A DNA stretch of 13,979 nt from Oscillospiraceae bacterium (GCA_003517915.1 DOZQ01000111.1:1-13979), one strand, 5' to 3'; positions 1-7,782 are shown, counted from the stretch's first letter. The notes: generated from the sequence alone by a model not told the origin. Numbers and translations are program-made.

Positions 1-36
1 CGTCTGCCGGGATGGCATGGCCAGGAGGCATGAAAA

Positions 37-441
37 ATGGATGACAGCGATCTCAGAAATATATTTTCGGCATGGATGGAAAAGGTGGTCAGGCACGCGA
101 AGATTGATTACATACAGGCGCTAAGAGTGCAAGCGAAAAAGAAATCCGTTCCCTATCCCACGGATATGCCTGAAGCCGCTTATGAACAGGATTTTCGGCT
201 GGTTTCTTCTGATGAGTTTGATTTCGAAGAGGAACGCTTGGCTCAGAGCTTCGCTCAGCTCCCGTTGCTGCGGCGTCAGGTGCTTACCATGATATTTGTA
301 GAGGAGCTGTCCGCTGATGAAATCGCAGTACGGCTGAACTGCTCGCGAGATTATGTTTATATCGCCAAACTGCGGGCACTTAAAAGACTTCGTTTTTTAC
401 TGGAGGAGGATGATCGTTGTGAAAAGCAGACCTTTCTCTGA
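37..441 (+). CDS. Sigma-70 region 4-like protein, Tn916 Orf7 type
   Basis: 134 residues. The C-terminal half is a sigma-70 region 4 domain (about residues 64-124) with a helix-turn-helix running from LSADEIAVRLNCS into DYVYIAKLRALKRLR (about 91-119). No sigma region 2 is present in this chain. Tn916 Orf7 (about 140 aa) has the same size and position relative to xis and int. The start is supported by AGGAGG at 23-28, eight bases before the ATG; the ATG at 30 opens a frame that stops at once. The 3' end overlaps the next gene by 23 bases, which suggests translational coupling. The likely role is directing transcription of element genes, probably with the downstream protein. The domain call is from sequence; the role is inference from Tn916-family knowledge. 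Confidence 0.85.
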   Translation: MDDSDLRNIFSAWMEKVVRHAKIDYIQALRVQAKKKSVPYPTDMPEAAYEQDFRLVSSDEFDFEEERLAQSFAQLPLLRRQVLTMIFVEELSADEIAVRLNCSRDYVYIAKLRALKRLRFLLEEDDRCEKQTFL

Positions 442-625
442 TATTCTGCGCCTTGCACAAAGCGGCGATAGGCAGGCACAGAATGAAATCTTACTGCAAT
501 ACATGGACTTGATTAACCGCAACTGCTTTATTGACGGCGCCTTTGATGAAGATTGCCGCCAGTACATTATGCTTAGAATCGTAAAACAACTGCCCAGATT
601 TAAAGGTGAAAAGAAAATTTTATAA
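419..625 (+). CDS. Orf8-like small protein resembling sigma region 2
   Basis: 68 residues from a GTG start at 419, chosen because GGAGGAGG (402-409) lies nine bases upstream; an in-frame ATG at 410 directly abuts that site and is less likely. It opens inside the end of the sigma region 4-like gene, overlapping it by 23 bases in another frame. The pattern (SGDRQAQNEILLQYMDLINR, then FDEDCRQYIMLRIVKQLPRF) resembles regions 1.2-2.2 of sigma-70 factors: a short helix with a Gly-Asp turn, then an acidic turn and a helix ending in a Phe. It matches Tn916 Orf8, usually annotated only as a helix-turn-helix protein. It probably supplies the core-RNA-polymerase-binding half of a two-chain sigma factor. 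The function is inference; the family match is fairly secure. Confidence 0.78.
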   Translation: MKSRPFSDILRLAQSGDRQAQNEILLQYMDLINRNCFIDGAFDEDCRQYIMLRIVKQLPRFKGEKKIL

Positions 626-1110
626 AAGTGTAAGATATGCGGATATCCCTTACGCCTTTATTATATGAAGACATCCCGCATGTACCTTGATAAATAGCCG
701 TCAGTCGGCTCATAGCTCTCCCCGGAGGTTATACAGGTTTTACAGATAGTGCGCCAAAACTCGGAGTCCTCAAAAAGTCCAATCGGCTTTTTGAGGGGAG
801 GAGGAGCAGCGAAGTGAATGAGTTTTGCCGGTAAACGGCAAAACGAATGATACGGAGCTTGTGACGACGAGAGCGCGCCCGTGAATTAAACAGCGCACAG
901 CGCGGCCTGCAAATACGCGGCGACAACAAGGCGCAGGAAATGGGCCGGTGTGGGAGCGTTGAAAACAACAAAATTTGATTTTAAAATATAGCGCCCGGCA
1001 TCATAATATGCTACAATAAATACATATCTGCTAACCAATAAAAGTAAAGAAAGGGAGTGTAGTGAGTAGCACATCTACCGGTTGCCGGGCCGTGAAAGGA
1101 GACATATCAT
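626..1110 (+). other. Structured non-coding stretch of the ICE between orf8-like gene and xis
   Basis: I find no convincing gene in these 485 bases. Short antisense frames here lack ribosome binding sites and family features. Several inverted repeats are visible. At 630-653, GTAAG+ATAT pairs with ATAT+CTTAC, right after the orf8-like stop. At 696-710, AGCCG/CGGCT has a 5-base loop. At 768-796 there is a perfect 10-bp stem, CCTCAAAAAG/CTTTTTGAGG, with a 9-base loop. At 822-844 there is a perfect 9-bp stem, GTTTTGCCG/CGGCAAAAC, with a 5-base loop. None is followed by a good T-tract, so they are not ordinary terminators. Attenuation, an element-encoded RNA, or recombination-protein binding are possible; nothing here decides. 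Confidence 0.5.
993..1090 (+). repeat. Nested inverted repeats in the leader of xis
   Basis: Outer arms GCCCGGCA (993-1000) and TGCCGGGC (1083-1090) are exact reverse complements. Inside them TGCTAC (1009-1014) pairs with GTAGCA (1066-1071). The closing arm ends 20 bases before the xis ATG, just upstream of its ribosome binding site (AAGGAG, 1096-1101). The arrangement could fold the leader RNA, or present paired DNA sites for Xis or Int. I see no convincing sigma-A promoter here: TACAAT at 1012-1017 lacks a matching -35. Confidence 0.45.
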
Positions 1111-1323
1111 ATGGATAATGTCAATGAATTTTGCGGCGGATCTGCACAGGGTACGTACACTGCTGAGCAGATAGCAAAAATCCTTGGTGTGAGCATTCGC
1201 AAGGCATATAACCTATGCGAATCAACAACAGATTTTAAAGTAATGCGTCTTGGGAAGCGCTGTCTCCGTATCCACAAGGAATCGTTTGACAGGTGGTTTA
1301 ATGCGCAGGGCGGCACTTCCTGA
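1111..1323 (+). CDS. xis: Excisionase (Xis), winged-helix DNA-binding protein
   Basis: 70 residues. It has a MerR/excisionase-type helix-turn-helix (YTAEQIAKILGVSIRKAYNL, about residues 16-35) followed by the wing MRLGKRCLRIHKESFDRWF (about 45-63), the standard pattern of Tn916-family excisionases (about 67 aa). Xis bends DNA at the element ends and steers Int towards excision. The ATG at 1111 has AAGGAG at 1096-1101, nine bases upstream. The integrase gene starts 29 bases after the stop, so the two are probably co-transcribed. The call is secure; the regulatory leader upstream is described separately. Confidence 0.88.
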   Translation: MDNVNEFCGGSAQGTYTAEQIAKILGVSIRKAYNLCESTTDFKVMRLGKRCLRIHKESFDRWFNAQGGTS

Positions 1324-1352
1324 AAGCACACCAAAGAAGGGATAGTGCTATT

Positions 1353-2822
1353 ATGGCAACATATACAGTCAGGGGGATGTCCCAAAATATCATTTACTGG
1401 TATAACACCCCCAAAGGGAAAAAACAACTGTGGGAAACATATACAACAGAGCTGGAGGCTATCAAGCGGAAAGCATTTATTGATTTTCTTCAAAAGAACA
1501 AGAAAGCTGAGGAATTAACACAAGCGGCTACCGCGTATAAGGAAAAACGCGCGGCTGAAAAAGCGGCATCGGAAGCGAAGAACACATCTGATATCCCAGA
1601 GGAAACAGCCCTTTCAGCAGCAGAGGACAATACGGGAAAAACCTATCGGGAATTTTCCGAAAAGTGGCTCCCTTTTCACGCGAGGAAACGGCGATTCTCC
1701 CCAAACACATACGACAGCTATTTGAATAATCTTAAAAATCATATTCTTCCGTATTTTGGTGACAGGGTGATGAGCACGATCTGCTCGGAGGATGTCGACA
1801 ATTTTGTGGATTATCTCACACAGAAACCGTGCCGTGGAAGCAAGGGATATAACAAAATGCCGGAGCAAGTTCCTACGCTTTCTTCTGGAACGGTAAAAAA
1901 GTGCTATAATATCCTGACGTCCGGATTTTCTGTTGCTAAACAATGGCGGTACATAAGAGAGGTTCCAAAAACAGCTGCCCCTTTAGAAAAGTGGAAGAAG
2001 CGCAAAGCGTGGGATTCTGCCAGAGTGGCCTCAGCGTTGTCTGAAATGAAAGACAATGATCTTCTCCATTTAGCGGTTCATATTGCATTTGTGTGCTCCC
2101 TTCGAGCGGGAGAAACAGCGGGGATTGATACAGGGACACTTAATTTCCACGATAGGAGTCTTTGGATCACACAGGAGCTTCAGCGGGTATCAGACGAATC
2201 CTTGAAGACACTGCCTAAAAATGAAATCATCCGCATTTTCCCAAAACAGAATCCGACATCTCAAAGTGCCTTGATTCTGAAAGGCCCAAAAACGGAAGGC
2301 AGTCACCGAAAGCAATACCTAACCACACCGCTGTTGCAGGAAATCCGGGAGCGATTGGGGCAAATTGACCGCAATAAAGAGTTCTTTGGCGCAGAGTATC
2401 AGGATTATGGGCTATTGATTTGCCAGCCAGACGGTCGTCCGCACGATCCAAATACCCTTAATGGATGGTTTCGGGATTGGCAAAGATCTCAGAGGATTGA
2501 GGACCAGATCGAATTTCAAGGGCTCCGGAAGTCAGGACAGATGTACAAGGTGCGTTTGACAAAAAACAATTATCAGCTTGTAGCAGAGAACAGCGGTCAG
2601 TCTCCAGAAGTGCTCATGAGCAACTATAACGAAGCGCTGGATTCGGAGAAACGCACTTTAGCTCTGCTGGTGGAAACGAGCTTTTATCCGCAAGAAGCTG
2701 TTGACAGCGCGCCGAAAGCAGACGAAAACATGGCAGCTGTACTGCAGGCTGTTCGAACGAATCCCGAGTTTGCGGGGCAGCTTTTGCAGGTACTGCTTTC
2801 ACAGGCAGCTAACGTAACCTGA
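1353..2822 (+). CDS. int: Tyrosine recombinase (ICE integrase) with Gln at both conserved His positions
   Basis: 489 residues, longer than Tn916 Int (about 405). Residues 1-45 look like an arm-site-binding domain (IIYWYNTPKGKKQLWETY). About 47-95 is a Lys/Ala/Glu-rich linker, about 96-210 the SAM-like core-binding domain, and about 215-440 the catalytic domain. Catalytic residues visible are R251 (CSLRAGE), K313 in the beta-hairpin (GPKTEGSHRK), R392 (FQGLRKS) and the nucleophile Y425 (LMSNYNEAL). At the two usual His positions stand Q389 (HxLR becomes QGLR) and Q416 (GH becomes GQ). The frame is intact and the Q416-Y425 spacing of nine is normal, so the enzyme is probably active. About 64 residues follow the nucleophile, an unusually long tail. 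Start: ATG 1353 with AAGAAGGGA at 1334-1342. It integrates and excises the element, probably at the adjacent tRNA-Thr. Confidence 0.9.
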   Translation: MATYTVRGMSQNIIYWYNTPKGKKQLWETYTTELEAIKRKAFIDFLQKNKKAEELTQAATAYKEKRAAEKAASEAKNTSDIPEETALSAAEDNTGKTYREFSEKWLPFHARKRRFSPNTYDSYLNNLKNHILPYFGDRVMSTICSEDVDNFVDYLTQKPCRGSKGYNKMPEQVPTLSSGTVKKCYNILTSGFSVAKQWRYIREVPKTAAPLEKWKKRKAWDSARVASALSEMKDNDLLHLAVHIAFVCSLRAGETAGIDTGTLNFHDRSLWITQELQRVSDESLKTLPKNEIIRIFPKQNPTSQSALILKGPKTEGSHRKQYLTTPLLQEIRERLGQIDRNKEFFGAEYQDYGLLICQPDGRPHDPNTLNGWFRDWQRSQRIEDQIEFQGLRKSGQMYKVRLTKNNYQLVAENSGQSPEVLMSNYNEALDSEKRTLALLVETSFYPQEAVDSAPKADENMAAVLQAVRTNPEFAGQLLQVLLSQAANVT

Positions 2823-2891
2823 TGCAAAGATTTTGAAATGTTAGCTGACTTGTTAGCTGGAAAAATTCGCGGGCAATAATTATGCAAAGAT
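2806..2891. repeat. Candidate Int arm-type sites: GTTAGCTG repeats and ATGCAAAGAT direct repeats
   Basis: GTTAGCTG occurs directly at 2840-2847 and 2852-2859 (12 bases apart, each preceded by T) and inverted as CAGCTAAC at 2806-2813 in the last codons of int. A second pair, ATGCAAAGAT at 2822-2831 and 2882-2891, is spaced exactly 60 bases. Tn916-family integrases bind short direct repeats near each element end through their N-terminal domain, and this is the expected place for them. The repeats are seen directly; binding is inference. Confidence 0.5.
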
Positions 2892-2922
2892 GCACCCTTT
2901 ATACTCGCTTCGTAACCAGAAG

Positions 2923-2980
2923 AAAAAACCAAAAAAATAGAATGCGATCTCTCAGCCGCATAAGCCGAAAAGCCGCATTC
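2923..2980 (-). terminator. Probable intrinsic terminator downstream of tRNA-Thr
   Basis: On the minus strand, GAATGCG (2980-2974) pairs with CGCATTC (2946-2940), and is followed at once by TATTTTTTT, GG and six more T. The loop is long (27 bases) and includes a second ATGCGGCT copy, so alternative pairings are possible. It sits 14 bases past the tRNA CCA end and so would end the tRNA-Thr transcript. If the element junction is at the tRNA 3' end, this terminator is carried by the ICE. Confidence 0.5.
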
Positions 2981-2993
2981 CACAAGACTTTTT

Positions 2994-3069
<76 letters not shown>

Positions 3070-3095
3070 ATATTACAATTTATTCATTTTTTATT

Positions 3096-3148
3096 CGGCA
3101 GACCTCATCCTTACCAAGGATGCGCTCTGCCGCCTGAGCCATAGAAGC
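3096..3148 (-). pseudogene. Truncated tRNA-Thr(GGT) lacking T arm and 3' acceptor strand
   Basis: The minus strand from 3148 matches the neighbouring tRNA-Thr through acceptor 5' strand (GCTTCTA), D arm and anticodon arm, up to GAGGTC at about 3101. After TGCCG (possibly the 5' strand of a T stem) it breaks into A-rich sequence with no T loop or 3' acceptor strand. The anticodon stem differs from the neighbour at both members of one pair (CATCC/GGATG against CGTCC/GGACG), a compensated change. This was therefore once a functional, diverged paralogue and not a sloppy recent copy. It lies between the promoter and the intact tRNA, so it should still be transcribed. Confidence 0.8.
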
Positions 3149-3171
3149 AAACTTTAAGAAGACACTAACAT

Positions 3172-3201
3172 ATTATAAGTTAAGTGCAAAGGTTTTGTCA
3201 A
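3172..3201 (-). promoter_or_regulatory. Strong sigma-A promoter of the tRNA-Thr operon
   Basis: The minus strand shows TTGACA (plus-strand 3196-3201), an 18-base spacer and TATAAT (3172-3177), both hexamers perfect. Transcription would start near 3165, about 17 bases before the truncated tRNA-Thr and about 95 before the intact one. Perfect hexamers are typical of stable-RNA promoters. Confidence 0.85.
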
Positions 3202-3212
3202 TATAAAATTTT

Positions 3213-3248
3213 ACAAAAAATCTGCCCGGCTCCATGGGGAGCCGGGCA
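3213..3248 (-). terminator. Intrinsic terminator of the ctsR-clpC operon
   Basis: On the minus strand an 11-bp perfect stem (TGCCCGGCTCC, 3248-3238, with GGAGCCGGGCA, 3233-3223) with a 4-base loop is followed by GATTTTTTG. It lies 10 bases after the clpC stop codon and just before the tRNA promoter. This is a strong, unambiguous Rho-independent terminator. Confidence 0.95.
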
Positions 3249-3258
3249 ACTGCTATAT

Positions 3259-5727
3259 TTACGATTCTGCCGTAGTGAGACTGCCGGAATCAAACACGAA
3301 TTTGTCATCTTTTACGTCACAGCGAACCGGTCTGTTCGCACCTATTTTCCCCGCAAGCATGGCCTCGCTCAGCTTATTTTCAATCTCGGTTTGGATCTTT
3401 CTGCGCAGCGGCCGGGCTCCGTATACCGGGTCAAAGCCCTCCCCGGCGATTTTGTTCACCGCAGCGTCGGTAAAACTTATGTCAATCTCCATCTCTTTTA
3501 CCCGGTCGGAAAGTGTCGTGAGCATTCGCATTGCAATTTCCCTTATGTTCCCTTTGCTCAGCTTCTCAAACACAATGATATCGTCCACCCTGTTGAGAAA
3601 TTCCGGCCTGAATTCCCTCTTGAGCTCCGCCATGACATTGTCTTTAATGGATTTGTCGTCGTCTTCGGAATCGGAGACGCCGAAGCCTAAGCTTCGCTTT
3701 TCGGTGATCATCCGCGCGCCGACATTTGAGGTCATAATGATGACGGTATTTTTAAAATCCACACTGCGACCCTGGGAATCGGTCAGCCTGCCGTCCTCAA
3801 GAATTTGCAGCAGAATATTGAAAACGTCGGGATGCGCCTTTTCTATCTCGTCCAAAAGTAAAACCGAATAAGGCCTGCGCCTGACTTTTTCGGTGAGCTG
3901 GCCGCCCTCGTCATAGCCCACATAGCCCGGAGGAGAACCCACCAGCTTGGAAACCGTGTGCTTTTCCATATATTCCGACATATCCAGCCTTATCATAGCA
4001 CTGTCGTCACCAAACATCGCTTGCGCAAGCGCCTTGCACAGCTCTGTTTTGCCCACGCCGGTCGGCCCCAAAAAGATAAACGAGCCTATGGGGCGCTTGG
4101 GATCCTTTAATCCGACCCGGCCACGCCGTATAGCCATTGAAACCGCCTTTACCGCTTCGTCCTGACCAACCAGTCTTTCGTGCAGAATTTCCTCCATGCG
4201 CAGCAGCCGCTTGCTTTCCTCTTCGGTGAGCTGCGTCACGGGCACGCCGGTCCATCCGGAAACGATGCCCGCTATCTCCTCCGGCGTCACTTCTTCGGAA
4301 ATATGGGCGTTTTTCTTTTCCCATTCCTTCTTTTGCTTTTCGAGCCGTGTTTTAAGCTCCTTTTCACGGTCGCGCAGCCTCGCGGCACCTTCAAAGTCCT
4401 GAGAATTGACCGCCTCGGTCTTTTCCGCCTCCAGACGCTTTATCTCTTCCTCCAGCTCTTTTAAGTCCGGCGGCGCGGTGAAAGCCCTGAGACGCACTCT
4501 TGAAGCCGCCTCGTCAATAAGATCTATGGCCTTGTCGGGCAAAAACCGGTCGGCTATATATCTGGATGAAAGAGTTACTGCCGCCGTCAGCGCGTCATCG
4601 GTGATCTTCACCTTGTGATGAGCCTCATAACGGTCGCGCAGCCCCTTTAAAATCTGAACCGTTTCCTCGGGGGTCGGCTCACCGACCATAACCGACTGGA
4701 ACCTGCGCTCGAGCGCCGCGTCCTTTTCTATATGCTTGCGGTATTCCTCTAAAGTGGTGGCGCCGATAAGCTGCATCTCACCCTTGGAAAGCGATGGTTT
4801 TAGGATATTTGCCGCGTCGGTCGAGCCCTCGGCCGAGCCCGCGCCCACTATAGTATGAAGCTCATCGACAAACAAAATAACGTTGCCGGATTTTTTGACC
4901 TCGTCGATAGCCGCCTTTATGCGTTCCTCAAAATCCCCTCGGTATTTAGTACCCGCGACCATGCCGGTCAAATCCAGCGAGATCACGTGCTTGTTTTTCA
5001 GCAGTTCGGGAACCTCGTCGTTCGCGATTTTTGCGGCAAGCCCTTCAGCTACAGCGGTTTTGCCCACGCCGGGCTCACCGATGAGACAGGGATTGTTTTT
5101 GGTGCGCCGGGTAAGTATCTGGATTACGCGTTCTATTTCCTGAGAGCGCCCTATTACCGGGTCAAGCTTGCCTGCCTTAGACTCAGCGGTCAAATCCCGC
5201 CCGAACTGCTCAAGGGTGGGGGTTTTGGTCTTTTTGCCGCCGCTTTGCTTGGCGGACGCGGCTTTAGGGGAGGACTCGTTCGACGCCATGCCGATTGCCG
5301 AGAGAATTTCATTGATCAAAGCGCCTGAGTTTACACCCATCTCGCCCAAAAATTTTACCGCGTAATTGTCCGCTTCTTCGAGAATGCCCAAAAGCAAATG
5401 CTCGGTTCCCACATACTGAGTCCCCATGCCGCGCGCACCCGCTATTGCCATTTCAATTATGCGTTTGCCACGCGGGGTTATCTCGTCGGGAGAAAGCTGT
5501 GTGCGCCCCCCCTCGCCGACCGTATTTTTTAAAATCTCCTCAAATTTTTCCGCCGTTACGCCTTGTGATTCCAGCACGTTTGCGGCAACGCCGCTCTCTT
5601 CCTTGATAAGACCGAGCAGCAAGTGCTCGCTGCCTATATAAGTGTGGCCTAGTTGCTCAGCGGATGAAATCGCCAAGTTAAGCGCATGGTTTGCTTTTTC
5701 GGTAAAACCGTTAAATTTGTACATCAT
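3259..5727 (-). CDS. clpC: ClpC, AAA+ unfoldase of the ClpCP protease
   Basis: 822 residues, full length for ClpC. Two Clp-N repeats lie at about 5-145, the substrate and adaptor platform. AAA+ module 1 has Walker A GEPGVGKT (217-224) and Walker B ILFVDE (284-289). A middle coiled-coil domain contains a UVR-like motif ([17 protein letters not shown], 442-458). Module 2 has Walker A GPTGVGKT (554-561) and Walker B VLLLDE (622-627). The LGF tripeptide at 680-682 fits the ClpP-docking loop. It unfolds substrates, including arginine-phosphorylated ones marked by McsB, and threads them into ClpP. ClpC usually needs an adaptor such as MecA or McsB to assemble. The start is ATG 5727 or the adjacent ATG 5724; GGAG at 5734-5737 suits either. 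It is last in the ctsR operon, 48 bases after mcsB; a small hairpin (5743-5757) lies just upstream of the ribosome binding site. Confidence 0.98.
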   Translation of the reverse strand: MMYKFNGFTEKANHALNLAISSAEQLGHTYIGSEHLLLGLIKEESGVAANVLESQGVTAEKFEEILKNTVGEGGRTQLSPDEITPRGKRIIEMAIAGARGMGTQYVGTEHLLLGILEEADNYAVKFLGEMGVNSGALINEILSAIGMASNESSPKAASAKQSGGKKTKTPTLEQFGRDLTAESKAGKLDPVIGRSQEIERVIQILTRRTKNNPCLIGEPGVGKTAVAEGLAAKIANDEVPELLKNKHVISLDLTGMVAGTKYRGDFEERIKAAIDEVKKSGNVILFVDELHTIVGAGSAEGSTDAANILKPSLSKGEMQLIGATTLEEYRKHIEKDAALERRFQSVMVGEPTPEETVQILKGLRDRYEAHHKVKITDDALTAAVTLSSRYIADRFLPDKAIDLIDEAASRVRLRAFTAPPDLKELEEEIKRLEAEKTEAVNSQDFEGAARLRDREKELKTRLEKQKKEWEKKNAHISEEVTPEEIAGIVSGWTGVPVTQLTEEESKRLLRMEEILHERLVGQDEAVKAVSMAIRRGRVGLKDPKRPIGSFIFLGPTGVGKTELCKALAQAMFGDDSAMIRLDMSEYMEKHTVSKLVGSPPGYVGYDEGGQLTEKVRRRPYSVLLLDEIEKAHPDVFNILLQILEDGRLTDSQGRSVDFKNTVIIMTSNVGARMITEKRSLGFGVSDSEDDDKSIKDNVMAELKREFRPEFLNRVDDIIVFEKLSKGNIREIAMRMLTTLSDRVKEMEIDISFTDAAVNKIAGEGFDPVYGARPLRRKIQTEIENKLSEAMLAGKIGANRPVRCDVKDDKFVFDSGSLTTAES

Positions 5728-5775
5728 ATTAAACTCCGTTCCGCCGCCTAATGCGGCTGTGTTGATGATTATAGA

Positions 5776-6798
5776 TTACTGTTTAAGTGCCGCCCTTATA
5801 AGCTCGGCTCTTTTTATATCACGTTCTTGTGGGTTCAGCGGTTTGTCCGCCTTCATACGCAGCATGCCGGGCTGCGCCTCATGCAACAACACTCCAACCT
5901 GTTCGGTAGTGACACCCGGAATGATACCAAGTGCCGCGCCCAGCCGCAGGGTGGAGAGAAGCTTTACGCACTCCTCGCCGGACAGCAGCCTCGCGGATGT
6001 CAATATCCCGTAAGAACGCCAGATTTTGTCCAGACTCTTTGCCTCCTGCGAGACATTGGCTCTGAGCGCACGCTCCTGTCCGATTATTTGCCGCGCTATC
6101 GACTCGAGATTTTCAGCGGCGTCATTTTCCGAAATGCCCAAGGTCACCTGATTGGAAAACTGATAAAGAGAGCCAAGCGCCTTGCTGCCCTCGCCATAGG
6201 TTCCTCTGACCGTCAGGCCAATTTTTGAAACCGCGCCGGCAATCGACTCTAAAGCGCCGTTCGCCTCAAGCAGCGGCAGATGCAGCATCAGCGACGCCCT
6301 CATTCCGGTGCCCAGATTGGTTGGGCATTCGGTGAGATATCCCAGCCGGCTGTCAAACGCGTAGTTAAGCGCACTGTCAAGCATACTGTCGACCTTGTCG
6401 GCCAAATCTAAAGCCTCGGTAGGCGCAAGCCCGGGTTTTATCACCTGAATGCGGATGTGATCCTCTTCATTTAGCATAATGCTCACCGATTCATCCTTAG
6501 TCATTATAAGCGCTTTGCCCGCGCGTTTTTTGGCGAATTGCGGGCTGATAAGATGTCTTTCCACCATTGCTCCCGCCTCGTCCGGAGATAAGCTTTCCAT
6601 ATCGATGTATTCAAATTCGCCGGATACCGCGTCGCCGGCCGAGAAAATCACAGCCTTTACCGCCTCGTTTACCTCTTTTCTCTGCTCCGCGCTCATGCGC
6701 GGCGGAAAAGGATATTCCGCAAGGTTCCGCGCCAGCCTTACACGGGTGCTGACGACCACGTCATGATCACTGCCGCTTTGCTCATACCATTTATTCAT
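5776..6798 (-). CDS. mcsB: McsB, protein arginine kinase
   Basis: 340 residues. Phosphagen-kinase fold: STRVRLARN (17-25), the NEEDH catalytic-loop motif (110-114), CPTNLGTGMRAS (158-169) and RGTYGEGS (198-205). The C-terminal RDIKRA (326-331) matches the RDxxRA phosphoarginine-sensing motif of McsB. McsB phosphorylates arginines on CtsR, releasing it from DNA, and on damaged proteins, marking them for ClpCP. Its ATG overlaps the end of mcsA by eight bases, so the two are translationally coupled, in keeping with the need for McsA to activate it. Length is slightly below that of Bacillus McsB (about 360) but no motif is missing. Confidence 0.97.
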   Translation of the reverse strand: MNKWYEQSGSDHDVVVSTRVRLARNLAEYPFPPRMSAEQRKEVNEAVKAVIFSAGDAVSGEFEYIDMESLSPDEAGAMVERHLISPQFAKKRAGKALIMTKDESVSIMLNEEDHIRIQVIKPGLAPTEALDLADKVDSMLDSALNYAFDSRLGYLTECPTNLGTGMRASLMLHLPLLEANGALESIAGAVSKIGLTVRGTYGEGSKALGSLYQFSNQVTLGISENDAAENLESIARQIIGQERALRANVSQEAKSLDKIWRSYGILTSARLLSGEECVKLLSTLRLGAALGIIPGVTTEQVGVLLHEAQPGMLRMKADKPLNPQERDIKRAELIRAALKQ

Positions 6799-7288
6799 TT
6801 TCCGTCACCCGCTCCTCCAGCCGCTTTATCTCGTCCCGCAAAAGAGCGGCCTGCTCATAATTTTGAGATTCTACCGCCCCGGCCATTTCTTTTTTTAAAG
6901 AGGCCAGCTTCTTGTTCTTTTCAGACTGCCACGCCGCATGACGCGGCAGCTTGCCCCTATGTGTCACGCTGCCGTGGATGCGTTCGAGCGAGGGAGCCAG
7001 GCGCTCTTCAAATGCCTTATAGCATACGGCGCAGCCGACACGCTTGCTCTTTAAAAAATCCGCAAAGCTCATGCCGCAGTTTTCGCAGCGCGTTTCTTTT
7101 TCCACAGCGGCGCCGGGTTTTTCCTCCCCGAAAAGATATGGCCATAAATCGCCCATATCAAATGTAAAATGACTGTATCCCAGCTGTGCGGCGCAGGAAG
7201 CGCAAAGATGATGCTCCTCGGAAACCCCCGCCACAGTTTTTTGGATATGTGTAGTGGCCTGATTCTTGCCGCATTTTTCACACAACAT
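6791..7288 (-). CDS. mcsA: McsA, zinc-binding activator of McsB, UVR-domain protein
   Basis: 165 residues. Four CxxC pairs (C3/C6, C29/C32, C68/C71, C86/C89) form the two zinc-binding units typical of McsA. The C-terminal helix pair (about 128-161, SQNYEQAALLRDEIKRLEE) is a UVR motif, echoed in the middle domain of ClpC. McsA binds and activates McsB and helps inactivate CtsR under heat or oxidative stress; loss of zinc ligands is a plausible redox trigger. ATG 7288 has a strong AAAGGAGGA site (7295-7303) six bases upstream. It follows ctsR by 21 bases and overlaps mcsB by eight. Confidence 0.96.
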   Translation of the reverse strand: MLCEKCGKNQATTHIQKTVAGVSEEHHLCASCAAQLGYSHFTFDMGDLWPYLFGEEKPGAAVEKETRCENCGMSFADFLKSKRVGCAVCYKAFEERLAPSLERIHGSVTHRGKLPRHAAWQSEKNKKLASLKKEMAGAVESQNYEQAALLRDEIKRLEERVTENE

Positions 7289-7309
7289 AAAAAGTCCTCC
7301 TTTGTGAGA

Positions 7310-7765
7310 TTAATCAATCATGCATAAAAGCATTTGTTTGAAGACAGACGCGCGAAGTTCGTCGCGGCTGTCCGGCCGGATATTTCTGTAGGCCTTATCC
7401 GAAAGAGCCGCCTCCAAAAGCTGCGCGTCGCGCAGGCTGATAGCACCGCCCCCAAGCAGGTTTGAGATGATAATCCGCGCGGCACCGGTATCCAAATGGT
7501 CACCTACCGAATTGATAAGATGCATTAAAGCGGCGTTTTTATTGAGCATAACCCTTGTTATGCGTATATAACCGCCGCCGCCGCGCCGGCTTTCTATCAT
7601 GTAGCCCTGCTCGGGTGTAAATCTCGACCCCAGAACATAGTTTATCTGACTGGGAGCGCAGCCTATGACCGACGCTAACTCATTGCGCTGTATCTCGGTC
7701 ATGCCCTCGCCCGAATCCTCCAGCAGTTTTAATATCATATTTGCAATTTGATCACTGATTCGCAT
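7310..7765 (-). CDS. ctsR: CtsR, class III stress repressor
   Basis: 151 residues against 154 in Bacillus subtilis. The N-terminal winged helix-turn-helix contains the diagnostic beta-wing RRGGGGYIRI (60-69), whose glycine-rich loop and flanking arginines contact the operator and act as heat sensor and McsB target in Bacillus. The C-terminal helical domain mediates dimerisation and regulation. ATG 7765 is chosen over the longer open frame to 7846 because the extension would run through the promoter, and because the family starts at MRISDQI. Transcription would start near 7804, giving a leader of about 38 bases. CtsR represses its own operon through the boxes at 7783-7799 and 7841-7857. Confidence 0.96.
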   Translation of the reverse strand: MRISDQIANMILKLLEDSGEGMTEIQRNELASVIGCAPSQINYVLGSRFTPEQGYMIESRRGGGGYIRITRVMLNKNAALMHLINSVGDHLDTGAARIIISNLLGGGAISLRDAQLLEAALSDKAYRNIRPDSRDELRASVFKQMLLCMID

Positions 7766-7782
7766 AATGGCCGCCTTTCGTT

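Larger units (their letters stand above)
1..2993 (+). mobile_element. Integrase-proximal end of a Tn916/Tn1549-like ICE (partial)
   Basis: The gene order orf7-like, orf8-like, non-coding stretch, xis, int is that of the right end of Tn916-family elements. All of these genes read rightwards, opposite to nearly everything to their right. The element enters from outside the window, so its conjugation and cargo genes are not seen. The right boundary is inferred: int ends 171 bases before the 3' end of a tRNA-Thr gene, the usual arrangement for elements integrated into tRNA 3' ends. The exact junction may lie inside the tRNA 3' half, because such elements carry a copy of the tRNA end. The other att copy is outside the window, so the core site cannot be defined. 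Confidence is high for an ICE end and moderate for the boundary. Confidence 0.8.

Noticed and set aside
768..796. Perfect 10-bp hairpin as a terminator of the orf8-like gene
   Set aside because: No T-tract follows on either strand and it lies more than 140 bases past the stop codon.
729..1074. Minus-strand small ORFs in the ICE non-coding stretch
   Set aside because: No ribosome binding site, low-complexity Leu/Arg/Ser composition, and they overlap the hairpins, which better explain the region.
3184..3871. Plus-strand open frames opposite the 3' end of clpC
   Set aside because: They run through the clpC terminator and the antisense of conserved AAA+ motifs, so they are not genes.
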